A stretch of DNA of 64,000 bases from DASVEG01 sp035540495 (lineage in GTDB: Bacteria; Actinomycetota; Acidimicrobiia; Acidimicrobiales; CADCTF01), in contig DATLGL010000035.1 in assembly GCA_035540495.1 (NCBI GenBank), forward strand, positions 62,001-126,000, in the 5' to 3' direction. Shown here piece by piece: positions 1 through 7,903 of this stretch. Position numbers and translations under genes: made by a program. The stretch's first letter is position 1; each line of letters begins with the position of its first letter. A model generated the notes under the pieces. That model ran no database searches. It had not been told where the DNA came from and saw only the letters and a program-made list of their open reading frames with translations.

Positions 1-108
1 CTCGCCGCTCTCCGCCTCGACGACGTCGAAGCCCTCGTCTTCGAGGGCGAGGCGCATCGCCGAGCGGATGCGTTCGTCGTCTTCGACCGCGAGGATGCGA
101 GCCGCCAT
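1..108 (-). CDS. Response regulator, N-terminal fragment (runs off the window)
   Basis: Only the first 36 codons are inside the window, read leftwards from an ATG at 108-106; an in-frame ATG at 117 is an alternative start. The visible peptide begins MAARILAVEDDERIRSAM and has the beta1 strand followed by the acidic E-D-D cluster (residues 9-11) that binds Mg2+ in receiver (REC) domains, then helix 1 and FDVVEAESGE, the usual beta2 region. In this family the receiver is phosphorylated by a partner histidine kinase; the phosphorylated Asp and any output domain lie outside the window. The neighbouring HATPase gene is on the same strand and is a possible regulatory partner, but that is inference. 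Confidence 0.8.
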   Translation of the reverse strand, partial: MAARILAVEDDERIRSAMRLALEDEGFDVVEAESGE

Positions 109-150
109 CGACACCATCGTGGCAGCCCCAGGCGCGAAGGGTCTGCCGCG

Positions 151-543
151 TCAGCTGGCGAAGGCGTCTTCGCGGTCGTGGTCGAAGGGGACCACGAACC
201 ACACCGTCTTGCCGTCGGGGCGGCCCTCGACACCCCACGACGTCGACAGCGTCTGCACGAGGTGGAGCCCGCGACCGCTCGTGGACTCCGCCGGTGTGTG
301 CCCGATCATCGGCGGGCGTTCGTTCGCGTCCTGCACCTCGACGCGCACGTGGTCGCGCTCGATCCAGATCCGGACGGCGAAGTCGGTGCGGGCGTGGAGC
401 ACGGCGTTGGTGGCGAGCTCGCTCACGAGCAGGACCGCGAGGTCAGCGGAGACCCCGGCGGCGTCGAGCGTCCGGCGGAGGAACGAGCGCGCGACGCGCG
501 GACTCGCCAAGTCGGGGGAAAACACCGCCTCCTCGTACGCCAC
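151..543 (-). CDS. RsbW/SpoIIAB-like ATP-binding protein (anti-sigma factor kinase family)
   Basis: This 130-residue protein is a stand-alone GHKL ATPase domain. The N box ELATNAVLH (about 41-50, with E42 and N46), a G1-like DANERPP (72-78) and a G2 GRGLHLV (90-96) are all visible, and there is no membrane segment or dimerisation domain. In actinobacteria such single-domain HATPase_c_2 proteins usually act as anti-sigma factors or serine kinases on STAS-domain partners; the partner is not visible here. A longer reading frame exists to 663, but the GTG at 543 is preferred because GGAGG lies 9 nt upstream and the extra 40 residues are low-complexity Arg-rich sequence. The preceding gene on this strand is tRNA-Ala. 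Confidence 0.75.
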   Translation of the reverse strand: MAYEEAVFSPDLASPRVARSFLRRTLDAAGVSADLAVLLVSELATNAVLHARTDFAVRIWIERDHVRVEVQDANERPPMIGHTPAESTSGRGLHLVQTLSTSWGVEGRPDGKTVWFVVPFDHDREDAFAS

Positions 544-666
544 GAACCGAGTCCTCCAGGCGCGGCGCCGCTGCCGTTGTCGCCGCGGTTGCGCACTGTT
601 CCCACGCTCAGCGGTCGACAAACAGGCTGTGACCGAGGCAACAGGGAGGGGTCGAAGAACCACGAA

Positions 667-694
667 ACCCAGGTCGGGACGGGCCCGCCTGGGT
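667..694 (-). terminator. Hairpin terminator for tRNA-Ala
   Basis: Read on the minus strand, 7-nt arms ACCCAGG and CCTGGGT (688-694 and 667-673) enclose a GC-rich loop and are followed by TTTC. The hairpin begins 10 nt beyond the tRNA 3' end, the expected place for an intrinsic terminator of the tRNA transcript. Confidence 0.6.
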
Positions 695-704
695 CTCTAC
701 GGCG

Positions 705-777
705 TGGAGGTGATGGGATTTGAACCCACGGCCTCAGCATTGCGAACGCTGCGCTCTGCCAACTGAGCTACACCCCC
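705..777 (-). tRNA. tRNA-Ala (anticodon CGC)
   Basis: The minus strand folds as a full cloverleaf: 7-bp acceptor GGGGGTG/CACCTCC, D arm GCTC/GAGC, anticodon stem CAGCG/TGCTG with loop TTCGCAA giving anticodon CGC (reads GCG), and T arm GTGGG-TTCAAAT-CCCAT. The acceptor contains G3:U70, the alanine identity pair, and the discriminator at 705 is A. The 3' CCA is not encoded. It starts only 10 nt after the stop codon of the translin-family gene on the same strand. Confidence 0.95.
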
Positions 778-787
778 GCGAGGTCGT

Positions 788-1387
788 TCAGGATAGCCCG
801 CTCGTCCCGCCCTCCAACGCACGCTGCAAGCGCGCCTGCACGAGCGTCAGGGTGAGGTCGCTTCGGGTCCGCTCGAGCACCGCCCGCAGCGCGTCGGTGG
901 TGCGGCGCAGCCCTCCGGTGATCGCGTCGGGGAAGTCGATGGTGACGAGCAGCTCGTACACGTCGTCCATCGACGCGAGCAGGTGCTCGGCATCGTCGAG
1001 GCTGCCGGCCCGAAGCCGGTCGAGGAGGTGCCGGCGCAGCTCACTCGCCGCCTCCGCCAGCCCGTTGAGCCACGCAGCAGGCTGCACGCCGATCGCGTCG
1101 TGACCCTCGAGGGGCGCCCGGGCGACCAGCGCCGCGGTGAGGCGGGCCTCTGCGTACTCCTTCTCCGCATCGTGCAGGAACCCGGCGAACGCGACGGACG
1201 GATGGGGCGCGAGCGCGGCTTGCGCCTCTCGAAGCGCGGTGCCGGCCTCGGCCGTGAGCTCGGCGGCTCGCTCCGTCTCGCCCCGGTGGATCGCCCGGAT
1301 GGCGAGGCCGCACGAACGGATGGTCCGGCGGCACGCCGGGAGCCCCGCCTCGCGCGCGAGGTGGGCCGCTTCCAGCTCTGCTCGCAC
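788..1387 (-). CDS. Translin-family protein
   Basis: The 199-residue, largely helical protein matches the translin family, seen in the central EKEYAEA segment (about 75-81) and the C-terminal signature DFPDAITGGLRRTTDALR (151-168) followed by a long helix. Eukaryotic translin binds single-stranded nucleic acid and with TRAX forms the C3PO nuclease; prokaryotic members are poorly characterised and often annotated misleadingly as haloacid dehalogenase. I see no TRAX-type acidic catalytic cluster, so binding rather than cleavage is the safer inference. Translation probably starts at GTG 1387; no ATG or other GTG lies between it and an in-frame upstream stop. The gene ends 10 nt before tRNA-Ala. 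Confidence 0.7.
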   Translation of the reverse strand: MRAELEAAHLAREAGLPACRRTIRSCGLAIRAIHRGETERAAELTAEAGTALREAQAALAPHPSVAFAGFLHDAEKEYAEARLTAALVARAPLEGHDAIGVQPAAWLNGLAEAASELRRHLLDRLRAGSLDDAEHLLASMDDVYELLVTIDFPDAITGGLRRTTDALRAVLERTRSDLTLTLVQARLQRALEGGTSGLS

Positions 1388-1448
1388 CGACCCGGCCAGA
1401 GCGGCCAGTTCGTCGCGGCGGGAGAGCGGCGGCGTCAGAGCCGTGAGG

Positions 1449-1961
1449 TCAGCTGCCGGAGCGGCGGTAGAGGAGCGCCGGCTCGGCCTGCGGAGCGGCG
1501 GTCGGGAGGAAGCGCACCTTCATCTCCCGCTCGGCCGCGAGGTTGCGCAGGTACACGAGCAGGGCGACATATCCGGCGAACAGGACGTCGAGCACCACGT
1601 GAACCGCCCAGAGCGCCCGCAACTGGGGCAGGAAGCCGAGGACCAGGGAGCCGGCCATCGCGACCAGCAGCCCGACGAAGACGTCGCGCCGGCGCTTGAC
1701 GGCGCGGCGGCTGCGGGCCAGACCACCAGGAAGCGAGGCGGCCTGACGGGGGCGAGCGGAAGGCGCCCGGTAGAGCGGGCCACCGGAGGCACGCATGGGG
1801 GCGGTGTAGCCGGCGGGCGAGGTGCGAGCGAGGGTGCGGAGCTGGCGGTTGAAGTCGGTGATCGAGCCCGAGGGTCGGTTCTCCGACCGAGCCCGGAGGA
1901 TCGGAGGAAGAAGGAACGCCGCCCAGATTGCTGCGAGCAGGATCAGAACCACTACACCCAA
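1449..1961 (-). CDS. Small membrane protein with three predicted TM segments, unknown function
   Basis: A 170-residue protein with a hydrophobic N-terminus (about 2-22), a basic and Pro/Ala-rich cytoplasmic linker (23-92) and two further hydrophobic helices (about 94-112 and 117-137) ending in a charged tail. No family is recognised with confidence. The first codon is TTG at 1961; an in-frame GTG three codons later is an alternative and sits at a better distance from an AGGGG-like ribosome site. It precedes the translin gene on the same strand (61-nt gap) and lies downstream of a perfect 20-bp inverted repeat (2025-2044). Function is unknown. Confidence 0.6.
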   Translation of the reverse strand: MGVVVLILLAAIWAAFLLPPILRARSENRPSGSITDFNRQLRTLARTSPAGYTAPMRASGGPLYRAPSARPRQAASLPGGLARSRRAVKRRRDVFVGLLVAMAGSLVLGFLPQLRALWAVHVVLDVLFAGYVALLVYLRNLAAEREMKVRFLPTAAPQAEPALLYRRSGS

Positions 1962-2024
1962 ACCCCTGACCTCTTTCTGCTCGGGGACAGTACGTCCGTC
2001 CGCGTGAGAACGGGCGGATACCAG

Positions 2025-2044
2025 GCGGAGAACACGTTCTCCGC
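2025..2044. promoter_or_regulatory. Perfect inverted repeat, candidate TetR-type operator (or moa-operon hairpin)
   Basis: The site is GCGGAGAAC, AC, GTTCTCCGC: two perfect 9-nt arms around a 2-bp centre. It lies between the moaC stop and the start of the membrane-protein gene at 1961, about 45 bp upstream of a possible -10 (TACTGT, 1992-1987 on the minus strand). The core AGAAC-N2-GTTCT resembles palindromes bound by TetR-family repressors such as KstR. The 2-nt centre makes it a poor RNA hairpin loop and there is no T tract, so a protein-binding site seems likelier than a terminator. Confidence 0.45.
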
Positions 2045-2131
2045 ACCAGCTGCGATCACCTTCCTAGCCGGACGACGAATGCCCGCGCCACTTCCGGTGC
2101 TTGCTGGAGTTAGCAGTATAGCGGCAGCAGC

Positions 2132-2647
2132 TCAGAAGTCGGACTGGAGCTCGCCGCCGGAGGAGTCGCCGTTGCTGCGCCGCCACGTCCCCGACCGGCC
2201 GCCGGTCTTCTCCCACAGCGCGATCTCGCCGATCGTCATCGAGCGGTCGGTCGACTTGCACATGTCGTAGATGGTGAGCGCGGCGACCGAGCAGGCGGTC
2301 ATCGCCTCCATCTCGACGCCCGTGCGGTCGACCGTCTCGACCGTCGACTCGATCTCGATCCACTCGTCGCCGAGGTGGAAGTTGATGTAGACGCTGCCGA
2401 TCGTGAGCTGATGGCAGAGCGGGATCAGGTCGACGGTCTTCTTCGCCGCCTGGATGCCGGCGACCCGCGCCACGGCGAGCACGTCGCCCTTGGTGACGGC
2501 GTTGTTCGCCACCATCGCCGTCGTCTCCGGCTTCATGAAGACCTTGCACCGGGCGATCGCCCTGCGGTGCGTCGGCTCCTTCGGCGTGACGTCCACCATG
2601 CGGGCTCGGCCGAGTGGATCGAGGTGGGTGAAGCCACGCTCCGACAT
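2132..2647 (-). CDS. moaC: Cyclic pyranopterin monophosphate synthase MoaC
   Basis: MoaC converts the 3',8-cyclo-GTP product of MoaA into cyclic pyranopterin monophosphate, the first stable intermediate of molybdenum cofactor synthesis. The 171-residue protein has the full family pattern: KVFMKPETTAMV (35-46), KGDVLAVARVAGIQAAKKT with PLCHQL (53-81), and the catalytic region TIYDMCKSTDR, whose D128 and K131 match the Asp/Lys pair of the E. coli enzyme. It ends with the common EKTGGRSG segment plus a short Ser/Gly tail. It follows moaA on the same strand after 85 nt. Start ATG at 2647. Confidence 0.95.
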   Translation of the reverse strand: MSERGFTHLDPLGRARMVDVTPKEPTHRRAIARCKVFMKPETTAMVANNAVTKGDVLAVARVAGIQAAKKTVDLIPLCHQLTIGSVYINFHLGDEWIEIESTVETVDRTGVEMEAMTACSVAALTIYDMCKSTDRSMTIGEIALWEKTGGRSGTWRRSNGDSSGGELQSDF

Positions 2648-2732
2648 GGCCGGGCATCGTACTACCTGCGCTTTTGGGAACGGCTAGGCCGGCATCTCGG
2701 CGCGAGCGTTCCCTGATCCGGGGCGGGCCCGG

Positions 2733-3716
2733 TCAGCCGCCGATCTGCGACATCGACCGGGGTGGCTGGACGAAGGTGACGTTGCCGATCGAGTGACCCG
2801 CCCACTTCCGGCCCACCTCCGCCTCGATCGCTGCTGCGAGCTCGTCGTCCGACCCGCCGTCGCGGAGGATGGCGCGCAGGTCGGTCTCTCGCAGCGAGAA
2901 GAGGCAGTTGCGGAACATGCCCTCGGCGGTGAGGCGGACGCGGTCGCAGGTGGAGCAGAACGACTTCGTCACGCTTGCGACGACGCCGATCTCCCCCCTG
3001 CCGTCGATGTAGCGGTAGCGCTCGGCCGGCTGGTTGCCTCGCTCGGGCAGCGGCTCGAGGGGGTACACGGCGCTGATCGTCGAGATGATCTCGTCCGCCG
3101 AGAGCACCTGCTCCGCGGTCCACGCGTGCTGAGCGTCGAGCGGCATGACCTCGATGAAGCGGACGATCACGCCCTTCTCCCGCCCGAAGGTGGCGAAGTC
3201 GACCAGCTCGTCGTCGTTCACGCCGCGGCTGGCGACGACGTTGACCTTCACCGGATCGAAGCCGGCCTCGAGCGCGGCGTCGATGCCGGCGAGCACCTGA
3301 GGCAGCCGATCGCGCTTGGTGATCTCGAAGAAGCGATCGCGGCGGAGGGAGTCGCACGAGATGTTGATGCGCTGCAAACCCGCGGCACGAAGGTCGTCGG
3401 CGAGCAGGCCGAGCGACGCCCCGTTCGTGGTCATCGACAGATCGGTGCCGAGCGAAGCCAGCTTCTCGATGAGGACGGGAAGGTGCGTGCGCACCGTCGG
3501 CTCACCGCCCGTCACCCGGATGCCGGTGAAGCCGAACCGCTCGACGCAGATCCGAGCGATGCGCTCGATCTCCTCGAACGTCAGGATCTCGGAGCGGGAC
3601 ATCCACTGCATCCCCTCCTCGGGCATGCAGTACGTGCAGCGGAAGTTGCACCGGTCGGTGACCGAGATCCGCAGGTCGCGCACGACGCGGCCGTGGGGAT
3701 CGACGAGGGGCTGCAC
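2733..3716 (-). CDS. moaA: GTP 3',8-cyclase MoaA (radical SAM)
   Basis: MoaA uses two 4Fe-4S clusters and S-adenosylmethionine to cyclise GTP in molybdenum cofactor synthesis. The radical SAM motif CNFRCTYC gives C23, C27 and C30; the second cluster ligands are C254, C257 and C271 (SFCSTCDRVRLT and RNC); the GGEPTVR SAM-binding segment is at 70-76. The protein ends SQIGG, keeping the C-terminal Gly-Gly required for activity. At 327 residues it is full length. It starts with GTG, 9 nt after the moeA stop, and moaC follows. No moaD, moaE or mobA is inside the window. Confidence 0.96.
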   Translation of the reverse strand: MQPLVDPHGRVVRDLRISVTDRCNFRCTYCMPEEGMQWMSRSEILTFEEIERIARICVERFGFTGIRVTGGEPTVRTHLPVLIEKLASLGTDLSMTTNGASLGLLADDLRAAGLQRINISCDSLRRDRFFEITKRDRLPQVLAGIDAALEAGFDPVKVNVVASRGVNDDELVDFATFGREKGVIVRFIEVMPLDAQHAWTAEQVLSADEIISTISAVYPLEPLPERGNQPAERYRYIDGRGEIGVVASVTKSFCSTCDRVRLTAEGMFRNCLFSLRETDLRAILRDGGSDDELAAAIEAEVGRKWAGHSIGNVTFVQPPRSMSQIGG

Positions 3717-3725
3717 AGCGTCAAA

Positions 3726-4952
3726 CTACCGGAGGTCGATCACCTCGACCCGGTCTCCTGCCCTGATGCCGTCGCCGTCCGGGACGAGCGCGAAGCCGTC
3801 GGCCATGGCCATCGAGCGGAGGAGGTTCGATCCCTGGCCGCCGGCGGAGCGGCACCGGTACCGACCCTCGACGGGATCGAACCGGAGCTGGACGCGGACC
3901 AGGTGGAGCTTGCCGTCTGGCTGGCGGTCGAAGCCGTCGACGGCAATGGCGGTGAGGCGAGGCCGGTCGACGACCTGATGGCCCATCATCCCGAGCAGCG
4001 CGGGCCGTGCGAAGAGCTCGAAGCTCACCATCGACGACGCCGGGTTCCCGGGAAGACCGAAGATCGGCTTGCCGTCGACGACCGTGAACGCGAGCGGCTT
4101 CGCGGGCTTGATCGCCACCTGCATCGCGGCGTCGTCGTCGACGCCGAGGTCGCGCAGGACGACCTTCACCGGGTCCCAGTCGCCCATCGACACCCCGCCG
4201 CTGGTCAAGAGCGCGTCGCACCGCGAGATGCCGTCGGTGATCGCGCCGCGAACGGCGTCGACGTCGTCGCCGACGATCCCGAGGTCGATCCCGTCGCATC
4301 CGGCTTCGCGAACCAGGCCCAGCAAGGCGTGGCGGTTCGCGTCGCGGATCTGGCCCGGCCGCAGCTCCCCCGGTCCGTCGACCAGCTCGTCGCCGGTCGA
4401 CAGCACACCGACCCTCGCGCGGCGGAAGACCGGCACCCGCTTCATCCCGAGCGTCGCGAGGAGACCGAGGTGGCCGGGGCGCAGCACGGTGAACGCAGGG
4501 AACACCTCCTGCCCCGGCACGACGTCTTCGCCCGCGGCGCGCACGTGGTTCCCCACGGGCACCTCGACCTCCACGTGCACGACCTCGCCACCGGCGCCGT
4601 GATCGCGCTCGACGCGCGTGCGCTCGACCATGACGACGGCGTCGGCGCCGTCGGGGATCGGCGCGCCGGTCATGATCCGCACCGCCTCCCCCTCGCCGAC
4701 GAAGAGCCCCGCCGGGTCGTGCCCGGCCGGCAGGTCGCCGACGACCCGCAACGTCACCGGTGCACCAGCGGTGTCGGCCGCTCGCACCGCGAACCCGTCC
4801 ATCGCCGTGTTCGCGAACGGCGGAACGGCGACGTCGCTCGTGAGGGGAACCGACGTGACGCAACCCAGCGCGTCGTCGAGCGCCACCGCTGACGGGTGCA
4901 GCCGGTCGCACGCGCCGCGCACACGAGCCACCGCCTCCTCGAGCGAGATCAC
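3726..4952 (-). CDS. moeA: Molybdopterin molybdenumtransferase MoeA
   Basis: MoeA inserts molybdate into adenylylated molybdopterin, the last common step of Moco synthesis. The 408-residue protein shows the family landmarks: PPFANTAMDGFAVRAADT near residue 45, RIMTGAPIPDGADAVV, VLSTGDELV, the TSGGVSMGDWDPVK block, and GLPGNPASSMVSFELF in the MPT-binding domain, followed by the small C-terminal domain IV. It starts at GTG 4952, 9 nt downstream of galU, and is followed closely by moaA. The moeA-moaA-moaC order suggests one transcript. Confidence 0.94.
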   Translation of the reverse strand: MISLEEAVARVRGACDRLHPSAVALDDALGCVTSVPLTSDVAVPPFANTAMDGFAVRAADTAGAPVTLRVVGDLPAGHDPAGLFVGEGEAVRIMTGAPIPDGADAVVMVERTRVERDHGAGGEVVHVEVEVPVGNHVRAAGEDVVPGQEVFPAFTVLRPGHLGLLATLGMKRVPVFRRARVGVLSTGDELVDGPGELRPGQIRDANRHALLGLVREAGCDGIDLGIVGDDVDAVRGAITDGISRCDALLTSGGVSMGDWDPVKVVLRDLGVDDDAAMQVAIKPAKPLAFTVVDGKPIFGLPGNPASSMVSFELFARPALLGMMGHQVVDRPRLTAIAVDGFDRQPDGKLHLVRVQLRFDPVEGRYRCRSAGGQGSNLLRSMAMADGFALVPDGDGIRAGDRVEVIDLR

Positions 4953-4961
4953 CCCCGAACG

Positions 4962-5837
4962 CTAGAGCGACTCGCGGCGAGCGACCTCCGAGAGGTAGGC
5001 GCGGAACTCGGGGCCGAGGTCTTCTCGAGCGAGTGCCAGCTCGACCGTCGCCCGCAGGTAGTCGAGCTTGTTCCCCGTGTCGTACCGCCCTTCGGTGAAG
5101 CGGAAGCCGAACACGCCGGCTTCGTCGAGGAGCATCGCGATCGCGTCGGTGAGCTGGATCTCGCCGCCCTTCCCGGGGACGACCCGCTCGATCGCGTCGA
5201 ACACGTCGGGCGTGAGGATGTAGCGCCCGATGATCGCCAGGTTCGACGGAGCGTCTTCCGTCGCCGGCTTCTCGACGACGCCCCGAACGCGGAGCTGACC
5301 GTCGGCCTCGTCGACCGCAGCGCAGCCGTAGAAGGGGATCTCCTCCGGGGCGACCTCGAGGAGAGCGAGCACGCTTCGGCCCGTCGTCGCGTGCAGGTCG
5401 AGCATCCCCTCGAGCACCGGCGTCTGCATCAGGTCGTCGGGCAGCAAGACCGCGAACGGCTCGTCGCCGACGTGCTGACGGGCGATGCCGACGGCGTGGC
5501 CGAGTCCCTTCGGCTCGCCCTGGCGGACGTAGTGGATCTGGGCCATGTCGGTGATCTCGCGGACCTGTTTCAGCAGGTCGTGCTTGCCCTTCTCCTCGAG
5601 CTCGTGCTCGAGCTCCACCGCACGGTCGAAGTGGTCTTCGATCGCCCGCTTGTTCCGACCCGTGATGATGAGGATGTCGTCGAGACCCGCGCGGACCGCT
5701 TCCTCGATCGCGTACTGGATCGCCGGCTTGTCGACGACCGGCAGCATCTCCTTCGGCTGCGCCTTGGTGGCCGGCAGGAACCGGGTGCCCAGTCCGGCGG
5801 CGGGGATGACGGCCTTGGTGACTCTTCTCGTGCTCAC
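4962..5837 (-). CDS. galU: UTP--glucose-1-phosphate uridylyltransferase GalU
   Basis: GalU makes UDP-glucose from UTP and glucose-1-phosphate, feeding glycan, glycolipid and exopolysaccharide synthesis. The nucleotide-binding signature AAGLGTRFLPATKAQPKEML lies at residues 13-32, with KPAIQYAIEEAV, GLGHAV, LPDDL and EKPATEDAPSNLAIIGRY following in the expected order. The start is GTG 5837: it makes a 291-residue protein of normal length, has GAGGGAG just upstream, and overlaps the stop of the upstream diguanylate cyclase as GTGA, so translation is probably coupled. Any reading upstream of 5837 belongs to the cyclase gene. Confidence 0.94.
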   Translation of the reverse strand: MSTRRVTKAVIPAAGLGTRFLPATKAQPKEMLPVVDKPAIQYAIEEAVRAGLDDILIITGRNKRAIEDHFDRAVELEHELEEKGKHDLLKQVREITDMAQIHYVRQGEPKGLGHAVGIARQHVGDEPFAVLLPDDLMQTPVLEGMLDLHATTGRSVLALLEVAPEEIPFYGCAAVDEADGQLRVRGVVEKPATEDAPSNLAIIGRYILTPDVFDAIERVVPGKGGEIQLTDAIAMLLDEAGVFGFRFTEGRYDTGNKLDYLRATVELALAREDLGPEFRAYLSEVARRESL

Positions 5838-7804
5838 GCGACTCCCTCGTCGTTGCCGGCGTGCTCTACCCGGTTCTTGCCCGTGCGCTTGGCTCGCAGC
5901 AGTGCGGTGTCCGCGGCCTTGAAGAGCTCGTCCGCGGAGGTGCCGTCGTGGGGGCGGACCGCGTACCCGATAGACACCGTCAGCGGCAGCGACTTCGGGC
6001 CGTCGATCATCGGCTCGCGAGCGACTGCGGCGCGGACGCGCTCGGCGACCGCTGCCGTCTCGTCGAGGCCGGCGCGAGGGAGCAGGACGATGAACTCCTC
6101 GCCACCCCACCGCGCGACGACGTCGATCTCACGCGTCGCCTCCGACAGCCGCGCCGCTATCCAGATCAGCGCGGCATCGCCCGTCGTGTGGTCGTACCGA
6201 TCGTTGACGAGCTTGAAGTTGTCGATGTCGACGATCACGACGCCGAACGGCTCGCCGAAGCGTTCCGCCTCCTTCACCGCCTCACGGGCGCGCAGCTCGA
6301 ACTCTCGCCGGTTCCAAAGGCCCGTGAGGCCGTCGGTCCGGGCTTGGCGACGGGTCTCGTCGTGGAGCATCACGTTGCCGATGGCGACTTCCGCCTGGCG
6401 AGCGAGGGTGAGGAGCGTGTCGACGTCTTCCGCGCTGAAGAGGCTCTCTCCCGCGCGCCCGTAGACGGCGAGCACACCGAAGAGCCGGTTGTCCGACATC
6501 ACCGGGACGGCGATCGCGCTCGACACGACGGGCTCGGCGAGGTCGAGCCAGCCGGTGCCCGGGAAGGTGACGGCGACGAGCTCCTTCGCCGCGGTGCCGG
6601 CCACGCCGACCCCGTTGAGCTCGATCTCCGGCAGCGGTCCGCCGTCGCCGCCCCACACCGCGCTGGCCCGGATGCGGGCCGGCATCGCGACGCGCTCGAA
6701 GAACACGGCGAGGTCGGCCTTGAGCGTGAGCGTCGCCGCCTCGAGGACGACGTCGAGGATCCCGCCGATGTCGTGCGTCGCGACGAGCACGTCGCCGAGC
6801 CTGCTGATCGCGGCCTGGAACTCGGCCCGGCTCTGCTGGAGCTGCGACACGTACTCGCGCAGGTTGTCGGTCATCGAGTTGAACGCGTCGCCCAACGCGA
6901 CGAGCTCCTGGTCGCCCTTCAGGTCGACCCGTTTCGTCAGGTCGCCGCGCGACACCGCGTTGGCCGCCTCGACCAAATCGTCGACCGGCCCGGTGACGAG
7001 ACCGCTCACGACGTGGCCGACCAGCACGACGAGCACGAGGAGGGCCAGAAGGAGCCCACCGAGGATCGCGACGAGGCTCGTGCGATTCGCCGTCGCGTCG
7101 GGCGGAGCCGACGTCAGGAGCGTCACGGGCACGCCTTCGATCGGCGTCGCCACCACCACGCGGGTGGCGCCGCCGAGGCTGGCCGTGAACTCGCTCCGCT
7201 CGTCGAGGCTTCGAGCAGGAAGCGACGTGCTGGCGCCGAGCGTCGACGCGATCAGCTCACGGTCGCTCGAGACGACGGTGTAGGCGACGTTCTCCGACCG
7301 AGCGAGCGTCGCCAGGTAGCGGGCATCGAGCCAGCGCGACGCGTGGACGACGCCGACGTCGCCTTCTGCGGACGCGCTGAGCGCGACGGCCGAGGTGCCG
7401 GTCAGCTCCTCGAGCGGTGGCATCTCGACATCCGACGCGAACTGCGCCTGTCTGCGGACGCCTCCGACGAGCTCGCCCCCTGTGGTCGTGATCGCTATCG
7501 CGTCGACGTCGACGGATTCGGCGACGCCGCGAAGCGCGCCCTCGATCGCCTCCGCTCCCTCGGCCATGGCGTCGCGAACGGCCGCATCGTTGGCGACGAT
7601 GGCGGCCCGGTCGGCCAGTCGCTGCTGCTCGGCTGCGATCGAGGTGACCGCGAACGCCGACGTGATGCGGGCCCGGTCGAAGGCGCGCGCTTCGCCCTGG
7701 TTGCCGATCAGGTTCACGACCATGACGCCGACCACCGTGATGGGGACGACGATCGCGAGCGCGACGAGGAGCGTGAGCCGGCGGCGGAGAGTCAGGCGTC
7801 CCAT
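5834..7804 (-). CDS. Membrane sensor diguanylate cyclase (HAMP-GAF-GGDEF)
   Basis: The 656-residue protein has a TM helix (9-33), a long extracytoplasmic sensor region (34-242), a second TM helix (243-268), a HAMP linker (268-322), a GAF-like domain (about 335-480) and a C-terminal GGDEF domain. The active site reads RWGGEEF (566-571) and the inhibitory I-site RxxD is present (R558-D561), so an active, feedback-inhibited c-di-GMP synthase is expected. Start ATG 7804 is chosen over an in-frame GTG at 7816. Its stop overlaps the galU start, linking c-di-GMP signalling to UDP-glucose supply. The promoter faces the CIRCE-controlled gene. Confidence 0.92.
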   Translation of the reverse strand: MGRLTLRRRLTLLVALAIVVPITVVGVMVVNLIGNQGEARAFDRARITSAFAVTSIAAEQQRLADRAAIVANDAAVRDAMAEGAEAIEGALRGVAESVDVDAIAITTTGGELVGGVRRQAQFASDVEMPPLEELTGTSAVALSASAEGDVGVVHASRWLDARYLATLARSENVAYTVVSSDRELIASTLGASTSLPARSLDERSEFTASLGGATRVVVATPIEGVPVTLLTSAPPDATANRTSLVAILGGLLLALLVLVVLVGHVVSGLVTGPVDDLVEAANAVSRGDLTKRVDLKGDQELVALGDAFNSMTDNLREYVSQLQQSRAEFQAAISRLGDVLVATHDIGGILDVVLEAATLTLKADLAVFFERVAMPARIRASAVWGGDGGPLPEIELNGVGVAGTAAKELVAVTFPGTGWLDLAEPVVSSAIAVPVMSDNRLFGVLAVYGRAGESLFSAEDVDTLLTLARQAEVAIGNVMLHDETRRQARTDGLTGLWNRREFELRAREAVKEAERFGEPFGVVIVDIDNFKLVNDRYDHTTGDAALIWIAARLSEATREIDVVARWGGEEFIVLLPRAGLDETAAVAERVRAAVAREPMIDGPKSLPLTVSIGYAVRPHDGTSADELFKAADTALLRAKRTGKNRVEHAGNDEGVA

Positions 7805-7827
7805 GGTACGACCCACCCGATGGGGGC

Positions 7828-7833
7828 TACACT
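7828..7833 (+). promoter_or_regulatory. -10 hexamer TACACT for the FmdB/Ruc-like gene
   Basis: TACACT fits TANNNT and touches the left arm of the CIRCE operator, so a repressor bound there would block the transcription start. I see no clear -35 element. Confidence 0.45.
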
Positions 7834-7859
7834 TGGCACTCGCAGCGGTCGAGTGCTAA
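7833..7859 (+). promoter_or_regulatory. CIRCE element (HrcA operator)
   Basis: The sequence is TTGGCACTC-N9-GAGTGCTAA. It matches the CIRCE consensus TTAGCACTC-N9-GAGTGCTAA at 17 of 18 arm positions, with the exact 9-nt spacer. CIRCE is bound by the heat-shock repressor HrcA, normally at groESL and dnaK operons. Here it lies 45 bp upstream of the FmdB/Ruc-like start codon and adjoins a -10 hexamer, in the divergent region shared with the diguanylate cyclase gene. Confidence 0.93.
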
Positions 7860-7903
7860 TCCACCGCCACCTTCACCTCCTTCGAGTTCGGGATGGTCGT
7901 CGA

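Noticed and set aside
2029..2040. Reading GAGAACACGTTCTC as an SOS (LexA) box
   Set aside because: Actinobacterial LexA sites need GAAC-N4-GTTC; the spacing here is N2, and no SOS gene follows.
2793..4892. A 699-codon plus-strand open frame opposite moaA and moeA
   Set aside because: It lies wholly antisense to two well-recognised genes and its protein is Arg/Asp/His-rich without any family motif. Long antisense frames are expected in high-GC DNA.
5861..7903. Plus-strand frame continuous with the FmdB/Ruc-like gene
   Set aside because: It is antisense to the diguanylate cyclase and only its last 113 codons (from ATG 7904) are real coding sequence; the CIRCE element and promoter lie within the false extension.
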